A stretch of 64,000 nucleotides of DNA. Source: Thoreauomyces humboldtii. Lineage: Eukaryota > Chytridiomycota > Chytridiomycetes > Spizellomycetales > Powellomycetaceae. Positions within the stretch are counted from its first letter, which is position 1; every line of letters starts with the position of its first letter. Positions 10,252 through 21,188 of the stretch are shown one piece after another. Both the position numbers and the translations under genes were made by a program. The notes under the pieces are model-generated. The model was given only the letters and a program-made list of their open reading frames with translations, made no database searches and was not told the DNA's origin. Where the stretch lies: NCBI GenBank assembly GCA_027596035.1, contig JADGJA010000019.1, positions 1 through 64,000 of the forward strand, read 5' to 3'.

Positions 10252-10888
10252 AGGTTTCGGTTCGCTCGTCCTTGTCCTTGGGAGATATCCGAGTTTCGTT
10301 CAGGGACCGAGGCTGAAGTTTGGAGAAGCATCAATGCAGAGCAAAGCTTTCCGCCGTTTGCGTGCGAGATTCTTTCTTCAGTTCATACGTGCTATTTTTT
10401 GCATCTTGAGAGATCCAGCCTGTTGTTGTATTGTCTGATTGAAAATTGAATATCCTGGAATGATTTGAAAAAACGGGAGCACAACGTCGAAACCCATCTG
10501 CGGAAGGCGGAAAGAAGCATAACCAAGCTTGATTTGTGTTTCTCTTTGATTGTACCTGAAATTACTGAGTATGACACTCCTTACCGAATCATCTTCGGGG
10601 AACACGTGAAGGATCAATGCTTTACAGTACAGAGCTACTCGCATCTCCTCGGATTTCCAAATTCTTCAGAGGCTAGGCCAAATTCTTCACGACGGCGACC
10701 TGCACCTACGTGCGCCTTCTTCAAAAAACCAAAAATCTCATAAGACCGGTTTCTTGACGCAGACGAGATGGGATAAAATTATATATGAAAAAAAGAATAA
10801 GGGGATGCCAGGGTTCCAAAGATGTAAGAATGGTCCAGCAACAAACAACAGAGTACTCTGTTTGTCCTCCGACAAGGAAGCTGTCTCT
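10252..10888. other. Intergenic region between the Gag-like gene and CCDC39
   Basis: AT-rich compared with the neighbouring genes. A 92-codon plus-strand frame (10,465-10,743) has no recognisable features and I do not support it as a gene. This is probably the 3' flanks of two convergent genes. Confidence 0.45.
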
Positions 10889-13800
10889 TCATCGTCCTGT
10901 CCCAGAGCTCGCGACGCTCGCTCGCCGTGATGCGCTCCCGTGGGAACTGACGGAAGAAGCCGATCCGGATCGAGCTGGATGACGGATCCTCTGCGATCCC
11001 GTTATCGGACCGCGAAGAGCGCCTCCCGCTAGACTGGCGCCTGGGAGATTTGGATCTACCAGTGGAAGTGTGATGGATGCTGTCGATAACAGTACCGAGT
11101 CAGTTGCTTAATGACTGTTTCTCAGTAGCGAAGACAGGTGGATGATGGGATGACTCACCATTCAAATTGGTCGTTGACAATCTGGCGGTCGTGGGAGTGG
11201 TCCGACCGCTTGCTCCCGTCGGAGGAACACCTACGCTTCCTCGTATGGAAGTACGGGGAGAACTCCTGCCGCCTATCAACAGAGAGGATCCACGTCGGGC
11301 GGGTGTATTGGCTCCCGATCCTCGGTCGCTTCCGTTGTCGGATGCGAGGGAGGCGCGAGATTCGGATCGAGACGGAACGCGGGAGACGGTTCGTGAAGGT
11401 GGTTGCACTCCGTTCTGCGAAGTGAAAAAGAAAAAAGTTTAGGCCGGGATGTGATGAATAATGATGGCGCATGACTTTACTCACCTCCAAAAGCAACTGC
11501 CCGACCCTCTGTCCGATGCCTTCCCCACGTTCCGCAACCTTCATCAAAGCTTCTATGGCTAGATTCCCTAACTCTCTCATTTCCCTGACCTTGAAATCCT
11601 TTTCCTCGATGGTCGCTACACCCAAAGGTCCGTTCATGGCCCTCCTCAGATCCTTGGCTGCCCTCGACACGGTCTTCGTGGCTCGATCGTGTCGAGCGTT
11701 ACCGTCCGCGATCTCGCGCTGAAGTGCCGCGAGTCGGGATTCTAGCGTCTGAACGGATTGGAGACGAGTGGCCTCGTCTGTCGTCGTGGAAAGGAGTTGC
11801 TTTTCAGCTGTGAGGAGAGAGTGTTGTAGGGATTGGATCTCGGATCGTTTCGACTTGTAGCGTTCCATGGCGTGTCGATATTGCTGTGCGGCAAAGCATG
11901 AAAAGTTAGTAGTTGCACACTTTTGCACTGGATATAGCACAATTCACCTGCTCCAGCATCTCCCGGTGTTGAATGTCTTTACTACTGAGCTCGGCTTTGT
12001 ACAAGCTGTCAAGGGGAGGGCCTTGGTAAGTCTTCATGACAATCCGACTAAACGACCCTCGGCACGCGCCACTCACTTTAACCGATATTCCTCGTTTCGA
12101 TCATTCATCATCTTCAACGTGTTTTCCAACGCCTTTATCTCTTTCTCAGCCTTCCTGATATGCGAATCGAGTTCATCGCCCTCTCTCTGCAGCTCCTCCC
12201 GATGTTGGGCAGCTCTGATGACATAGTACGCCTGACTGTGCTCGATCTTCTCTCCACCCTCGCCGACCTCCCCACCGTCGTCGCCGCCGTGCTCGCCGGC
12301 GAAGCTCGTCATGACGATCTCGTATCGACGCTTGAGCTTCTCGACCTTGGACACCCGGTCCCGGAGTTCCGCCGACGCAGAGTATCGCTCCTCTTCGGCC
12401 GACTTGAGCTGGAGACGGAGCATGTCCTTGTGGATCTCGATCTCCTTGCTACGTTCTTCGAGAGCGAGGTGAAGGTGCACCTGTCGGTTCTCGAGGCTGA
12501 AGACCTGTGTTTTGTGATTAGTGCGTGAGTGGGGAATGTGGGAGATGCGGAGAGAGATTGAGATGGCGACGGACCTCGTCGGCTCGGGCATTGAGGAATC
12601 CACGGAGTTTGCGTAGCTCGAGACGTAGGATGTTCTCTTCCACCATCAGGTCCTCCTTCTCTCGAACTTTTTGGACGAGTTGTTTGGCCTGTCAAGGAAA
12701 AGGAGATTGAGCACATGATAGCCGGGTCTCCTGGCGTCGAAAGCAATAAAATATCGTACCGCACTGTCATTGTGAAGGGTCAGCTCATCGATACTGTTCT
12801 TGACGGTCGCCTTATCCTTTTCGAGAATCTCCAGTTTGCGTTGCGCGGAGCTACGAGGCGGGACAACCGAGTAAGTGACCCAAGCCAGCTGATCACGACT
12901 TCTGGGCGACCTCCACTCACATCACATCCCCTTGACTCTTCTTCAGCTGAGCGTTCAAGAGTCCCCACTTGACGGTGGTTCCCTCCAACTGTCCGTTCAG
13001 GTCCGCGATCCTCTTCATGAGCATCTCCTTCTCCTCGTCGGTCCTCTCCCCCTGCGCTCGTCGAAGCTTGCGCTCCAGCTGCTGGATCTGAAACTCCTGA
13101 GCGTACAGCATGGCCTGCTGCTTCAGTGCCTCCTGGTCCAGACGGTGGACCTTGGACTTGAGGTTCCGAAGGGCAGCCTCTCCCCCCGTGAGAGACGCCG
13201 ACATGTCCTTCTCGTCCTGCTTCAGACGGAACACTTCCTGGTTTCGTTTGAACTCTGTCGAAAACAAAAATCATCACGTTTAGACATATGTTTCCGCAGA
13301 GAGTTCAAGATGGGGGGGCTCGAACCCCCCAGAAAAAAAAGGGAAGAGCGTCACACATACGGGATTCTCGGAGAACCTTCAGTTCCCTGTCGAGCTCCCT
13401 GCTCCTGTTCTCCTCCTGCTTGAGGATCTCCTGAAGCTCTTGGGCGCTCTGCTCCATCGTCATGGTCTTGTCCGTCACGTGCGCCAGCTTGACCTTCATG
13501 TCCTCCGCGTTTTGCTTCTCCCGTTCCAGCTTGTCGTGCTTGTCGTTGAGATCGTCTTTGAGGTTCACCACTTCGCCTCTCTTGTTGACGAGATCCGTTG
13601 CGGCTGTGCGAGGGGGAGGGTGAGATCGCGATGGAAGCTTCGCGAGAATCTAAGGAACGCCTATCTTACTCTTGTTGAGAGTGTTTCGAAGCACTTCGAG
13701 CTCGTCCTGGAACTGGATGAGGCCGGCATTGGCTTGGGTCTGATCGAACCTAGCAAACGATGGAGTCAGAAATGAAGAAAAAGCAAAAGAAACGGTCATG

Positions 13801-14918
13801 AAAAATGGAAAGTCTTCCGCCTTCATGAGAGGGGTCATCGAAAGTCTTCCGCGCTGACATACCTGAACTTGCTGACGGCCCTCTCCGTCAAGGCGATCTT
13901 CTTGTCCGTCTCGTCATTGTTGTCGTTCTGCTGATCCAGGAACCTCTGCTTCTCGTCGATGACCCTCTGCTGGTTGGCGATCTCCGTCCTGGTGGCCTCA
14001 AAGGCCTCCTGGACGTCCACGATCTGCTGGTCCTTGATCCTCATCCCTTCGATGGTCGACTCCCACTGCTGTATCAGGTCCTGTCGCTCCTGATGCAGCA
14101 GCTTGAACGCCTCGGTCGTCTTGTCGAGCTCGATCTGGGTGACCTGGGTCTCGGTCACCTCGGCGGAGAGGATGGCCTTCTTCCGGTTGACCTCCTGCAT
14201 GAGCTTTTCTATGCCGAGACTGAGCTCCTTAATCTTCTGGTTGTCCTCCTTGGTGTACTTGAGGAGGGCCATGTTGTCCTCCTCCTTCTCGGACTGCACG
14301 CGAAGCCATTCGTCCAGTTCGGACTTTTCGAGCTTGAGGTCCCCTCGTATGCCGTCGATGCGCTCGTTGTTGCGATATATGTTGTTCTGTATCGCGTTCA
14401 ACTGGAAGGGGGGAAAAAAAAGGACAGATGAGGAGATCAGACTCTGACTTTTCCCGGAGCAGGAACCCAAAGGCATCATCATCATCATCATCTATCGCAA
14501 TGTCTTTACATGATCCGTGACCTGCACGATGTCCTTGTCTATCCGCTTTATCTCTATGGCCAGGCGACCGGCCTCCCTCTCGGCCAACTGCTTGAAGTGA
14601 TCCTCGGTGTCGATCTGTCGACCTTTCGCGTCGGCCAGGGCTTGGGTGTGGTGTAGTTCCTGCTGCACGTTCTTCATGTGAGCTGCCATGGTGTCTGTCC
14701 TGGCGGCATTGTCGTCGTACGCTGCCAGCAGCGAGCTGAGTTTCCGCTCTGCCTCTTGGATCTATGGACAGGAGAGGCATCGATGAGATTTCGACAGGGA
14801 GTGCGATGAGTATGGGAGAGGAACGACGACTTGCCTCCCTGCTGAGAGCCTTGTTCTGAGCGTTCGCAAAGGGTGGTAGAGAGTGGACATGGTTGTTCTC
14901 CTCGAAGCTGAGCATCAT
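10889..14918 (-). CDS. CCDC39: CCDC39 homolog, axonemal 96-nm ruler protein of motile flagella
   Basis: More than ten short-intron exons encode an almost continuous coiled coil matching CCDC39 along its length. From the N-terminus these are: MMLSFEENNHVH; an MKNVQQELHHTQAL block ending in EDHFKQLAEREAGRL; LDKTTEAFKLLHQERQDLIQQWE; LKQQAMLYAQEFQIQQLERKL; a QAYYVIRAAQHREELQREGD block; and a Ser/Arg-rich tail, as in animal CCDC39. The final exon (11079-10889), reached by a donor after position 11159, ends the protein in Ser/Gly/Arg repeats. With CCDC40, this protein sets the 96-nm repeat and anchors inner dynein arms and radial spokes, so its presence implies a motile flagellum. An intron near 13,310 contains a G6/C6 hairpin. 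CCDC40 is not in the window. Exon borders were checked only for the C-terminal part; the start is the first of two ATGs in frame. Confidence 0.92.
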
Positions 14919-15893
14919 GGAAACGGGAGGGAGTGTCGAACACGACGACGACGACCGAGGGAAACGGGAAGAACGCGAGGAGGGAAAAAGAAACCGGCGG
15001 AAGGAGAGTATGACTGACACAAACAGCCCTTTGCTCACGTCACCCTCACCCTCGGATTGTCCGCTCCGTCCGGACACAGCCCCCTTGCTCCATCCATCGT
15101 CCCCGCAAATATGATACCTACCTGGTAACAAGAGGATTGGCAAAGTCGTGGGAGAGATATCCGCGAGCAGCATATACAACGTTCCGGCCCTCTATCCAAG
15201 CTACTGAGAGGCAAGGTGTGATAGCAGACTTGTTGCTCGGTCCTGAAAAGTGCACTCGACAAACCAGTACAAAGGCGAAGAGAGATGCCGCGACTCTTTA
15301 CCCTCCAAAAAAAACATCATCGTACCAACCACCCTGATGTATCTTTCAATCTGCTCTCTCCCTCGATTACCGTGCTGCATTAGTCCGTCAAGCCAACCAC
15401 CGCGAACCGTTCCGTTTTGTCCGTCGTTGAAGATCACTTCCGGCGTACCAGCCCGACGGACAGCGAACCGCGTCTGACTCAAAGCTGCTGGAGCTTGTTT
15501 GAGGTCCTTCGAATGATCCATGTATAGTCTACTGGAATGACACAGCCTGATGTTGAGCTGCTGCAAGGCTGGCAGCGCAGGAAGGTTTCGAACGTTCGCG
15601 AAAACTCACAGCTTCTCGACAGCGCCGTCAGAGAGCGGGGTCAGAGCGACCCTAGGAGCGACCAGAGCGAGGCCGGGAGCAAGGTGCAGAGATGCCTGCA
15701 AAAGCGACACCGGCACCCTACCCTGGGCCCTTCGAATGAGACTCGGTGAACCTTGACATGGAGGGCGTCATCATTGCGACGGCTTTTTCTACCGCCACCT
15801 GGCTTAGCGCGAGGGCTTGCTTTCCGCAGGTCTATCTAAGATATCATGAATAAGAAGAATCTAAATCATACAAAAGAGCCTAAGACGCCCAGA
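14919..15893. other. Intergenic region between CCDC39 and VWA8
   Basis: A minus-strand open frame at 15,201-15,566 (121 codons) lacks an ATG and I could not build a convincing spliced gene around it. Nothing else is supported. The left part is likely the CCDC39 promoter; the right end is the VWA8 3' flank. Confidence 0.4.
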
Positions 15894-18800
15894 TTACACT
15901 CCTGCCGTAAGGATCTCGCGAAGGATCTTGGGAATGTCCGGGGTGCGCAGCGCGACGAAGGCCTTTCCGGGCGGTAGCGTCCTTGTCAACCTGATTGGGC
16001 AGAACGATGGAACATGTCAGCAATAAGCAAAATACGGAAAAGAAGAGCAAGACGAGAGGAGAATCTTCAATACAAAACTTACATTGCAGCTTCTTCCCCA
16101 AAGGAGCCGATGAACAGCATGGCGCAGTTGACACGAGGGTCCGTCTCGATGATCTTACCCAGCGTCGCCGGTTGGATGCCGTAACGCTTCAGGTTGGCGT
16201 CCGACATAACGAGCACAAAGTAGTCGTCGGCGTCTTCGGCCGTAATGTCCTTGATGGCTCGTTCCGTCGCCTTGAGCGTCGTGTCGCCGGAAAAGCAGTA
16301 TTGCGAGTGGGCGGACATGGTCTGGAGAACCTTCATCCGCTCCATCTCGTTCTTCGGGGGATCGCCAGGTGCAACAAAGACGATCTTCTCGGAGTCGCCT
16401 GGTCAAAGAGAAGCGTCAAAAATCATTTTACCCGGGGTAAAGCAAGGATGGTGTGGATCATACCAGAGTGTCCGACAATGTCATACGAATACTTGTCGCC
16501 CAGCGACTGCATGCTTTCCATAATCATGAGAGCAGCCTCCAAAGATCTGCCCAAGCGCCCGTCGTGTTCGTTATAACTATACATAGACGCCGATACGTCG
16601 AACACAAACTTCAATCGTTTTGGCTTGTTCTGCGTAGCTCCGTGTTCCGGTGTCTCTTCTCCGCGTCGCTTGTATATGCTCGACTCTCCCGTGAGACCCT
16701 CGATGATCTTTCCCTCGTCCAGCTCTCCATCCGTCTGGTTCTGTAGCCAGGTTCGTTCTTTCTCCCTGGCTTGGACTCCCTCCAGAATCACTTTCAGCTG
16801 ACGAATCTCCTGGCGCACGTTGCTGAAGATTTCCTTGTAGACGGTAGCCTCGTGAGCGCTCATCTTGATCTCGCTGAGTCGCTTGGCGAGAGCCTCGCGA
16901 CCCATCTGCTTTGCAGCCTCCTTGATGTGTTCAGGAACATCGTTCTTCTGCTCGTCCGAGAGTCGAACGATCGGTTGACCTTTCTTGTGTAAACGGTAAG
17001 GACCGGCTCTACCACCGATACCAGCCGTGTCGCTACCGCCGGATCCGCCGGCCCACTGGTTACCGCCGACGTGAGGTTTGTCGTCCTCCTTGCCGTGTTT
17101 GGGGCCCTTGATGTCGGCGGGGGCCTTGTTCCTTCCTTGCTCCCACTTCATGTCGAGCTTCTTCTCACCCGCAGCCGATCCCTTCTTGACGGCCTCGAAA
17201 CCGACCGCGGAAACGTTGAGACCGTGTTTTCGGAGCGCGGCGACCAGGACCTCGAAAAACTCTTTGCGATGGACGTCAAAGTCGAACACGTTTCGGAGGA
17301 TCTGATCCAGCGAGTCCTCCGGGAACGCCTGCATATGCTTGACGATGTTCATGAGCTCTCGAAGAGAATACGGATATGCGACAAGTCCGTCATCAAAGGC
17401 CTGCCGAAGCTCGCCGAACGCGTTGATGAGCTGGAACAGTATCTCAGGGTCGACGGCGGGTGCCGACTGCGAAAGAAGAGCGAGTTCCGACCGAGCGTCA
17501 GGGTTCTCGACCGCGTGGCAGGAGAAGACTTCGCCGATGGCGCCAAAGAAGTCGTTCCCAAGGAACGGGTAACCCGGTCGGTTGGCCAACACGATCAGCC
17601 GGAAGTCGGGGTGGATGACCACGTCGCGGTCGGGGTCGATGAGCCGCGGGTCTTTTGGAGGAGGTCTGATGCGACGGCCGTCGCCCAAAGCCATCTCGCC
17701 GGTCTCAGCGAGCGACTTTAGGATGCTGGTGATGTAAACCGGAGCCTTGTCGGCTTCGTCCACAATGAGCACACGACCCTTTCTGGCGGCCCTGACAAGA
17801 GGGCTATCCTTATAGCTGATTACACCACCCTCCACAACCGGCTGGATGGTCAATGACTGCACCGTACTGTCTCTGTGAAGCTGGACATACTCCCGTGGTC
17901 GACCCACGAGCTCCAGGAACCGATCCGTAAGACGATTCTTTCCCACACCTTGGTTTCCAATAAGAAGGAGATGCTCACCGAGACTGAAGTCGACGGCTAT
18001 ATCGCGCATGACGCGGGTGTGAACCTCGTTGTCATAAAAACCTGGTCCTCCCTCGGCGGTGTGAGGGATGAGAGCTCGAGCCTCTCCATCGTTCTCGTGA
18101 AGCTGGTACTTTGGCAGCGTCACATCACCAAGACGGAGAATGGTAGAGTTCTGGTCGATCGTGTACGAGATGTTCTTCTCGGCTTTCCGGATGCCAGAAT
18201 TTGCCAGCACTTCCTCCAAAGCTTGTCTCGCGAGCTGGGGGAGGAACGGACTGAGACACGTGCGATGGATCGTGGCGTACAAGTTCTCGTCCGGGTACTG
18301 TGCGAGTCGTCGACAAATGCGCAGCAGCTGACGGGTGGAGAGAGAGGTGGATTTGGCGAGGACCGTCTCGTGACCAGAACCGGCACCTTCCGCGAGCTGA
18401 CGGAAGTGAGCGGCAAAGTCAAGCAGCTGCTTGAGTTTGGCTGGTGGGCATCCTGTGAGTTCGGTCAAGAGAGCCGTTTCCTCTGCAGCTCCGATGGCGG
18501 GAACTTCGATAAACTGGAACATGGTGCCGACCTCTTCCGTCAACCACGTCATGTCCTGCTTAGTGGCTTTATGATTGAGCGTCACGCTGCTAGTACCAAT
18601 GATGCGGAAAGATGGATGCACGCGGTGGACGCCACGAGCATTGAGGTCAGCGTCCGACAGCCCCGTTGTCTCTTTCATCAGATCGAAGTTCTCGGCGCTC
18701 GTGAGGAACGAGCCGTCGGGCATAACAATCTCCCGATCCTGCAGGAGTCGCTGAAGGGAGGCCACGGTGCCAGCCCTGACCCAATGCAAGCCGTCGAGCA

Positions 18801-20670
18801 CCGCAATCTTGCCAGCAACGGCCGCCCGCACCAGTTCAGAATCCTCCCAAAAGGTACTTCCGTCTGGTCGAGTACGTCGTCGCTGCAAGAGATCGCGCGC
18901 GGTCATGTCTCGGAACAGATGAACGGTCTCAACCTCATAACCAAACAAACTCGCAAAGCGCATGACCGCGTAAGTCTTGCCGCTTCCCTTGGGTCCGACA
19001 AGGCAAATGTCTTTGCTGAGAGCATGGGCCTGCGCCATGTGCGATACAATGTCCTGGTATCGAGGGGTGTGAACGAACCGTTGACCGTAAAGTCCGATAT
19101 CTGTCGACGTCAGAGGGCTGGTTGACCCGCTCCCGAGTGTGACCTGCACGTCGGCTGGACCGGCAGCGGACCGAAAGCTCGCTTGACCACTCGCCACGTT
19201 CGTCAGATCATACTGGGATCTTCTACCTGGTTTAACATCTAGAGCGGTGTCCCAAGGCAACTCAAATTTTGCAGCGAGCTGCTGAAGCGCCTGACCCTGA
19301 TCATTATTCAACGAATTTCCAGCCCATGTGGCCGGCCAGAAACGACGCAGAGCGCCTCCAAGATCCTGAGCTTCACTAGGGAAGGCGGTCAGCAAATCCG
19401 ATATGCCGCTGATAGCGGTCTGAGGCAGTTGAGGTAGCAAAGACGAGTTCGATGCCTCGCTGGATGATATAGCCAGCTGGTCCTGGATCTCATGGGTGTA
19501 CTTGATCGTACGGACGAGATCTCTGAGCTTGACAAGAAGCTCCGCCAGGGTCTGACCCAAGGCATGGGAAGACAGCTCATCCCAGGATCGGGTCCCGAAC
19601 TCAAACTGGCTGTCAACGTATCGAACTTGGAAACGACTACGGAAAGGCGGATCGAGCGGACTCCCAGGATAAGGAGGGACGGGTAATCCCAATGCGATGA
19701 CCCGGAATCGGTCGCTCGCACGGATCAACTTCCAGGCATCCAGTTTCTCCTTAGAGTTAGCTTTCAACAGCGCGTCGTATCGCGAGGGATGGATGATGTG
19801 CGACCCGTTCTCTAGATGCATCTCTCTGTTCTCCAACAAGTTGTTCAAGACTGGCAAAACGTTGCGTTCGGCCTTTTCGATTCCCTCGATAACCAGGACG
19901 CGGCCTTCGATGGCAGCACGCACGGCAACTCCATCGATCCACTGCGCCGTGAGACCACCGCTGGAAGACTCTCGCACGATCTCGCGTCGTTGCTTCAGAT
20001 CCGACTCGGCAGATGTGTCGCGGTGTAGAGCGACATACTCGTGCTCACGATTTGTCAGGTGGAGGTACGTCATAGTGAGATGCCTTTTCAGCGGACCAGG
20101 AGGTCCTACAGATACAGTCCCAAGACAATAAGCATGTCATGCGGCAAGTCAAATGCACATCAAGAAACGTACCCTGAGAGGAATCCGTAATTCATTAGTA
20201 GAGTTCGTTAAGCGAGCCAAGATCATCCACTCACCAGCAGAAACATGTCCTGACCCAAAATATCCTTTCGCATCATCCACTGCAAATGCTCCAATACCTC
20301 CTGCAATCCCATTCCATGAGTTCTTCGAACGACGACCCACATCAGTTGATGAGCAACCTACCTGACGTTCAACGTCCAGCAGTGTCTTGGCAGGCACTTT
20401 CTCCGCCGCCTTCGCAGCCACGACATCAACGCACACTCCGCCGATGCACAACCTCCCTGAGGGATCATTTTGCAGAGATGCTGTTCCGGCGGTCGAGGTC
20501 GTCAAAGAGGCAGACAAGGTGGTCTTGAGTTGGGAAGCGACCTGCTCTATGCGCTCGAGTGCGATTCGAGTGGCGTCGTTGAGGGGAGACATGCGAGCGA
20601 CACCTGCACCACTACGACCAACGGCAAAGGTTGAATGTCGCAGCTGAGAGAACAGCAGACGTGCTCTCAT
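15894..20670 (-). CDS. VWA8: VWA8, mitochondrial AAA+ (MoxR-like) protein with C-terminal von Willebrand A domain
   Basis: Exons 20670-20362, 20300-20235, 20173 alone, 20105-16464, 16398-16083 and 15990-15894 sum to 4,431 nt, giving 1,476 residues. A basic, Arg/Ser/Leu-rich N-terminus suits mitochondrial import. Three AAA-like modules follow: a degenerate first loop FLLGPPGPLKR, then GPKGSGKTYAV, then GNQGVGKNRLTDRF with VLIVDEADKAP. A C-terminal vWA domain has the metal-site motif FDVSASM and ends in LTRTLPPGKAFVAL. Conserved segments such as ALHRDTSAESDLKQRREI and GNQWAGGSGGSDTAG match animal VWA8 closely. The protein is about 430 residues shorter than the human form as I recall it: the region between the third AAA module and the GGN-WAGG linker is nearly absent. 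The single-base exon at 20173 is needed to keep the frame (see findings). VWA8 is a mitochondrial matrix-facing ATPase of poorly defined role. Confidence 0.95.
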
Positions 20671-21188
20671 ATGCGATGTGAATGGCAATGAAGGCACCAA
20701 TCACCAACACAGCCCAGAGCGTACAGTATGGTCTGCAAGACGTTAATCCGTGCCTTTGTCAGGAGGTTCACCATCACCTGGTTTGTCAACCCCTCGGGAG
20801 AACCAAACGGACCGACGGAAGGACATCCAGTCCGACAGTTCAGACACCTCCTGAGCCGCTCGCCGCAGCAACCATGACGGAGTTTGCGGAGTTTGCAACG
20901 ACGACAAGAGTAGATAATGTGCCAGTATTGATTCACATGAGAACAAAGGCGCTGCCCTACAAAGTTCGCAATAAGCGGCGAGGTGCGCGGAAAGAGGGGG
21001 GAATACAAAGAGCTGTGCAAGAAATGACCAAAAAGAGTGTGGTAAGGAGAAAATGGATGCTGGAGGCGCGATAATGTTCGCCATTTGTAAGTTCAAGTAG
21101 TAAGACCGCCCGGGAATCAGTATGGAGGATCCGCACGGAGCAAGAAGAATTTTCACAGGTGAGGCTTGTGCGATGCATATTGGCGACT
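20671..21188. other. Gap between VWA8 and the ULS1-like helicase gene
   Basis: The stretch lies upstream of VWA8 and downstream of the helicase, both on the minus strand. Open frames on both strands (for example + strand 20,682-21,074) have no recognisable domain. A minus-strand hydrophobic segment at about 20,680-20,735 could be read as one transmembrane helix, but no start or splice pattern supports a gene. Confidence 0.4.

Noticed and set aside
13305..13330. A TTCGA-containing hairpin resembling a tRNA T-arm on the minus strand
   Set aside because: No acceptor stem, D-arm or anticodon arm can be drawn around it, and it lies inside a protein-coding gene's intron.
15201..15566. Minus-strand 121-codon frame between CCDC39 and VWA8 as a small mitochondrial protein gene
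   Set aside because: No ATG, no credible upstream exon and no recognisable motif.
17875..19125. 416-codon open frame antisense to VWA8
   Set aside because: It is the reverse-strand shadow of the highly conserved VWA8 exon and has no domain of its own.
20667..21020. Small one-helix membrane protein gene upstream of VWA8
   Set aside because: The hydrophobic segment overlaps the VWA8 leader and no frame joins it to a start codon with proper splice sites.
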